Below are positions 52,982-54,693 of a stretch of 54,693 nt of DNA, in pieces (position 1 is the stretch's first letter; each line of letters starts with the position of its first letter). The DNA lies in assembly GCA_031267575.1 (NCBI GenBank), contig JAIRYN010000059.1, positions 1-54,693 of the forward strand, written 5' to 3'. The position numbers and the translations under genes are program-made. Below the pieces are notes generated by a model. That model was not told where the DNA came from. It was given only the letters and a program-made list of their open reading frames with translations, and made no database searches. The stretch comes from Synergistaceae bacterium (lineage in GTDB: Bacteria; Synergistota; Synergistia; Synergistales; Aminobacteriaceae).

Positions 52982-53794
52982 ATGCCGGGAAGTGAGCGAT
53001 CAGAGCTAAAGCGAAAAATCAAGCGTGAGGCCCAAAAGTTGGGGATGAACCTCGTGGGCGTGGCTAGCGTGGAGCGCTGGGAGGAGTACCGGGAAACGGA
53101 CCAGGCTTTTTTCCCAACAGATATTTGGCCCTGGAGCCGTGTGGTGATCGTGATGGGTGTACAAATTTTCCTTCCCATGATCGAGACGACGCCCTCGGTA
53201 GTTTACTCCGAACTTTACAACACAACAAACCGGCTGCTGGACGAGGTCGCCTATCGACTCGCGAACTTCTTGAATACGTTGGGGCACAGGGCTTTCTTTT
53301 TCCCCAGGGACTGTTACGGCGACATCTCGGTGCTGGTCCGAAAACCGGAGGCTGCTTTCTCCCACGTTCTGGCGGGGAAGTATGCGGGGTTGGGTAGCAT
53401 CGGCTTCAACCACACCCTCCTGACCCCGGAGTACGGCCCCCGAGTGAGACTTGTTTCAGTGCTCTCGGATGTAGAACTGCCACCGGACAAAGTGATCGAA
53501 AAAGATCTGTGCTTTCAATGCGGCGTCTGCAAAAAAAATTGCCCGGTGGGCGCTTTCACGACAATCCCCCGGGCAGTGGTAGCGGATATGAACAAGAATA
53601 AATGCGCGGAATATCATCAGAAGCTCAAAAACGAACTGCGCTACCCCTGCGGCGTTTGTACTATGGTCTGTCCCGTGGGCAGGGATCGCCAGATTTACGG
53701 GCATTCTTCCGTGACAAAGGAGGGCATTGCCCATTGTCAAAATTTCGGGTCGAAAAACGCCGTAGGAAAAAACGACTTAAAAAAATTGGCATAA
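52982..53794 (+). CDS. QueG-like double 4Fe-4S protein (epoxyqueuosine-reductase family relative)
   Basis: The 270 aa have GMNLVGVASVERWEEYRETD and KYAGLGSIGFNHTLLTPEYG, the family core, and two 4Fe-4S motifs: CFQCGVCKKNCPVGAF and CGVCTMVCPVG. It is shorter than classic QueG (about 370-380 aa) and I cannot see the cobalamin-binding features clearly. So it may be a related reductase (similar proteins occur with reductive-dehalogenase-like folds) rather than a true epoxyqueuosine reductase. ATG 52982 has AGGGAG 10 nt upstream and starts 27 bp after the PLP-lyase stop. A terminator follows. Confidence 0.75.
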   Translation: MPGSERSELKRKIKREAQKLGMNLVGVASVERWEEYRETDQAFFPTDIWPWSRVVIVMGVQIFLPMIETTPSVVYSELYNTTNRLLDEVAYRLANFLNTLGHRAFFFPRDCYGDISVLVRKPEAAFSHVLAGKYAGLGSIGFNHTLLTPEYGPRVRLVSVLSDVELPPDKVIEKDLCFQCGVCKKNCPVGAFTTIPRAVVADMNKNKCAEYHQKLKNELRYPCGVCTMVCPVGRDRQIYGHSSVTKEGIAHCQNFGSKNAVGKNDLKKLA

Positions 53795-53804
53795 TGACAG
53801 AAAC

Positions 53805-53846
53805 AAATTCCCGGCGTGTATTGAATGCCTCACCGGGAATTTTCTG
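53805..53846 (+). terminator. Rho-independent terminator after the QueG-like gene
   Basis: AAATTCCCGG (53805-53814) pairs with CCGGGAATTT (53833-53842), with T-rich sequence after it. Three copies of CTGAATAATTYGAT follow at 53844-53883. It ends the sulfur operon transcript and stands between this and the minus-strand gene fragment. Confidence 0.75.
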
Positions 53847-53953
53847 AATAATTTGATCTGAATAATTCGATCTGAATAATTCGACTGGACATTTTCCCTG
53901 ACGCTTGACACATCTGCTACAAGGGAAGGTTTTCTAAGACCAAGGAATACCGT

Positions 53954-54105
53954 TTAAATTTGGTTCAGGATATTCAATAACGGTTGAATCTCGCTGGTTA
54001 TACGCAGTCGAACCGCGCTTTTATCCAGGCCAACGTCCTCTCCCCTTTCGGTCAAAACACCTTTTTTCCTGAGTTCGCTATACAAGTCGCCACCGATGCA
54101 AAAAC
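53954..54105 (-). pseudogene. 3' end of a gene cut by an IS605/IStron-type insertion (aminotransferase-like?)
   Basis: On the minus strand about 48 codons ending at 53954 read CIGGDLYSELRKKGVLTERG then LDKSAVRLRITSEIQPLLNI. This has the flavour of the C-terminal small domain of a class I/II (histidinol-phosphate type) aminotransferase, but the identification is weak. The preceding DNA (54106 on) is the end of the IStron remnant. The 5' part of the gene should lie beyond the right window edge. If the intron still spliced, this would be the downstream exon. Otherwise it is a broken gene. Confidence 0.4.
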
Positions 54106-54145
54106 GTTATAATTCCTAAGGCTTAAATTCGAGCACACCGAAAAA

Positions 54146-54362
54146 CTACATAAAAATACTCCGCTTTCCATTCTGAGAATTCGTCTGAGAATTCGTCTTA
54201 AAACTCGTCTTAGAACTCGTCTTAGAACTCGGAAAGAATCTATCGGTTATCACTAACTTGATTCCTCTTCGTTCTGCTTGATAAGTCAGTTCTTGCCTGA
54301 ACTCATAAAGATTCTGCTCTGCTATAGCTCTTGATAGATGTTTATTTTCATCATTTCCGCGT
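54146..54362 (-). pseudogene. tnpB internal fragment within the IStron remnant
   Basis: Codons on the minus strand read NKHLSRAIAEQNLYEFRQEL, then TYQAERRGIKLVITDRFFPS then SKT. This matches the TnpB stretch after the first catalytic region, up to the PSSKTCS zinc-finger motif; the expected CS-x-CG is replaced by repeats of KTSS/TNSQ type, then a stop at 54146. Upstream of 54385 stop codons close the frame, so the N-terminal two-thirds are absent. Non-functional as a nuclease. Confidence 0.7.
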
Positions 54363-54407
54363 GCTGCTCGAATTGTTAAGTTTTACTAAAACATTTGGAA
54401 CTACTTC

Positions 54408-54693
54408 GTCTTTTGCATGTTCAAAGAAGTTCGCTACTCTTCTCCGGTTCTAAGAGCTTTCACTCATGAACTCCTCATACTTTCGTATGAGCGCAGACTA
54501 TATCTTCATCTCTGCAAATTTATAAATCTATAAATTCATAAATCTATAAACAGAGAGCCTACCTTTTCGGGACACTTATCCCTACTCCCTTCCGGGATAG
54601 TCGTTGAACGTTCTCCTTGTTCGGAGCTTCGCTGCTGAAGACCCATTGTTAAAGTGTTTAGAGTTACCTCGTGCACCATCTCGAAGATTTTTT
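54408..54693 (-). ncRNA. Group IA (td-like) self-splicing intron core, partial
   Basis: The minus strand contains AACGACTATCCC (P7 5' strand) and GATATAGTCTGC (P7 3' strand): GACTAT at 54602-54597 pairs with ATAGTC at 54501-54496. Between them lie GGGAGTAGGG, AAGTGTCCCGAAAAGGTAG (the P7.1/P7.2/P3' area) and P8 CTCTG/CAGAG with an AT-rich loop. P9 CTCATAC-GAAA-GTATGAG (54474-54491) follows. P5/P6-like stems (CTTC/GAAG; CTCC/GGAG) precede P7. The order and many positions match the phage T4 td intron from memory. The end TTTGAACATG near 54418 resembles the td 3' terminus. P1/P2 and the 5' splice site lie outside the window. Confidence 0.8.

Larger units (their letters stand above)
54106..54693 (-). 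mobile_element. IStron remnant (group IA intron core plus tnpB debris), partial
   Basis: In minus-strand order: group I intron core from the window edge to about 54408, then a short tnpB remnant (54362-54146), then a presumed end near 54106, then the interrupted gene fragment. An intron 5' of IS605-type transposon genes is the arrangement of IStrons such as CdISt1 of Clostridioides difficile. Most of tnpB and all tnpA are missing. Between 54174 and 54231 a tandem repeat of about 12 bp (AAGACGAGTTCT and variants on the minus strand) replaces the tnpB zinc finger. The 5' end is outside the window. Confidence 0.65.

Noticed and set aside
1-54693. tRNA (including selC) or rRNA genes
   Set aside because: I looked for T-loop-type GTTCGANTC sequences with flanking stems and found none that fold as a tRNA; no rRNA-like stretch was seen. 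A scan with tRNAscan-SE or ARAGORN would be decisive.

Overview
The window looks like a chromosomal segment of an anaerobic, Gram-negative-type (diderm) bacterium. Supporting genes are HldE and UDP-glucose dehydrogenase (LPS/envelope sugars), a four-subunit 2-oxoacid:ferredoxin oxidoreductase, rubrerythrin, a selenocysteine cluster and many ferredoxin-type proteins. The mixture resembles Synergistota, but that is inference from gene content alone; no rRNA or tRNA gene was seen.

Layout. 1-7.3 kb (minus): type I-B CRISPR effector operon cas6-cas8b-cas11-like-cas7-cas5-cas3-cas4, running off the left edge; no cas1, cas2 or array is inside. 8.0-10.3 kb: an internally deleted phosphate butyryltransferase and an S9 peptidase. 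10.5-15.7 kb: selenium block, yedF divergent from selA-selB, then nudC. 15.7-16.6 kb: exported metallo-beta-lactamase-fold protein. 16.8-21.6 kb (minus): an unrecognised four-gene DNA-processing module (winged-helix protein, AAA ATPase, Fe-S PD-(D/E)XK nuclease, FtsK-like translocase). The translocase gene is wrecked by deletions, a frameshift and a tnpB remnant. 21.8-30.1 kb: ribokinase, a GNAT-EFR1 fusion, NudF, korDABC, an HD-GYP protein and a DUF4365 protein. 30.2-35.2 kb: ilvN-ilvC-ilvB behind a strong promoter and a Leu/Val/Ile-rich leader peptide with an attenuator, followed by a DUF815 ATPase. 35.4-38.6 kb: rsgA, then amidase and rubrerythrin bracketed by two inverted IS605-type remnants. 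38.8-46.6 kb: ugd, hldE, a 24-bp minisatellite, larE, an orphan DNA methyltransferase, and a lipid-methyltransferase/DUF2156/coiled-coil group. 46.7-53.8 kb: pgm and a sulfur cluster (Rrf2 regulator, cysK, mnmA, a Cys/Met PLP lyase, a QueG-like Fe-S protein). 53.9-54.7 kb (minus): the 3' end of a gene, preceded by a tnpB remnant and the core of a td-like group IA intron. This is best read as an IStron remnant, cut by the window edge.

Two themes run through the window. IS605/TnpB debris occurs at four places (17.4, 36.6, 38.3 and 54.1-54.7 kb). Short perfect tandem duplications of about 6-30 bp occur at some twenty places, in intergenic DNA and in frame inside genes. The two IS605 remnants carry different duplications at the same spot, so the process appears recent and repeated.

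The most interesting items are the IStron remnant, the winged-helix/ATPase/Fe-S nuclease/FtsK module, the twin tnpB-3'-end elements around rubrerythrin, and the ilv attenuator.
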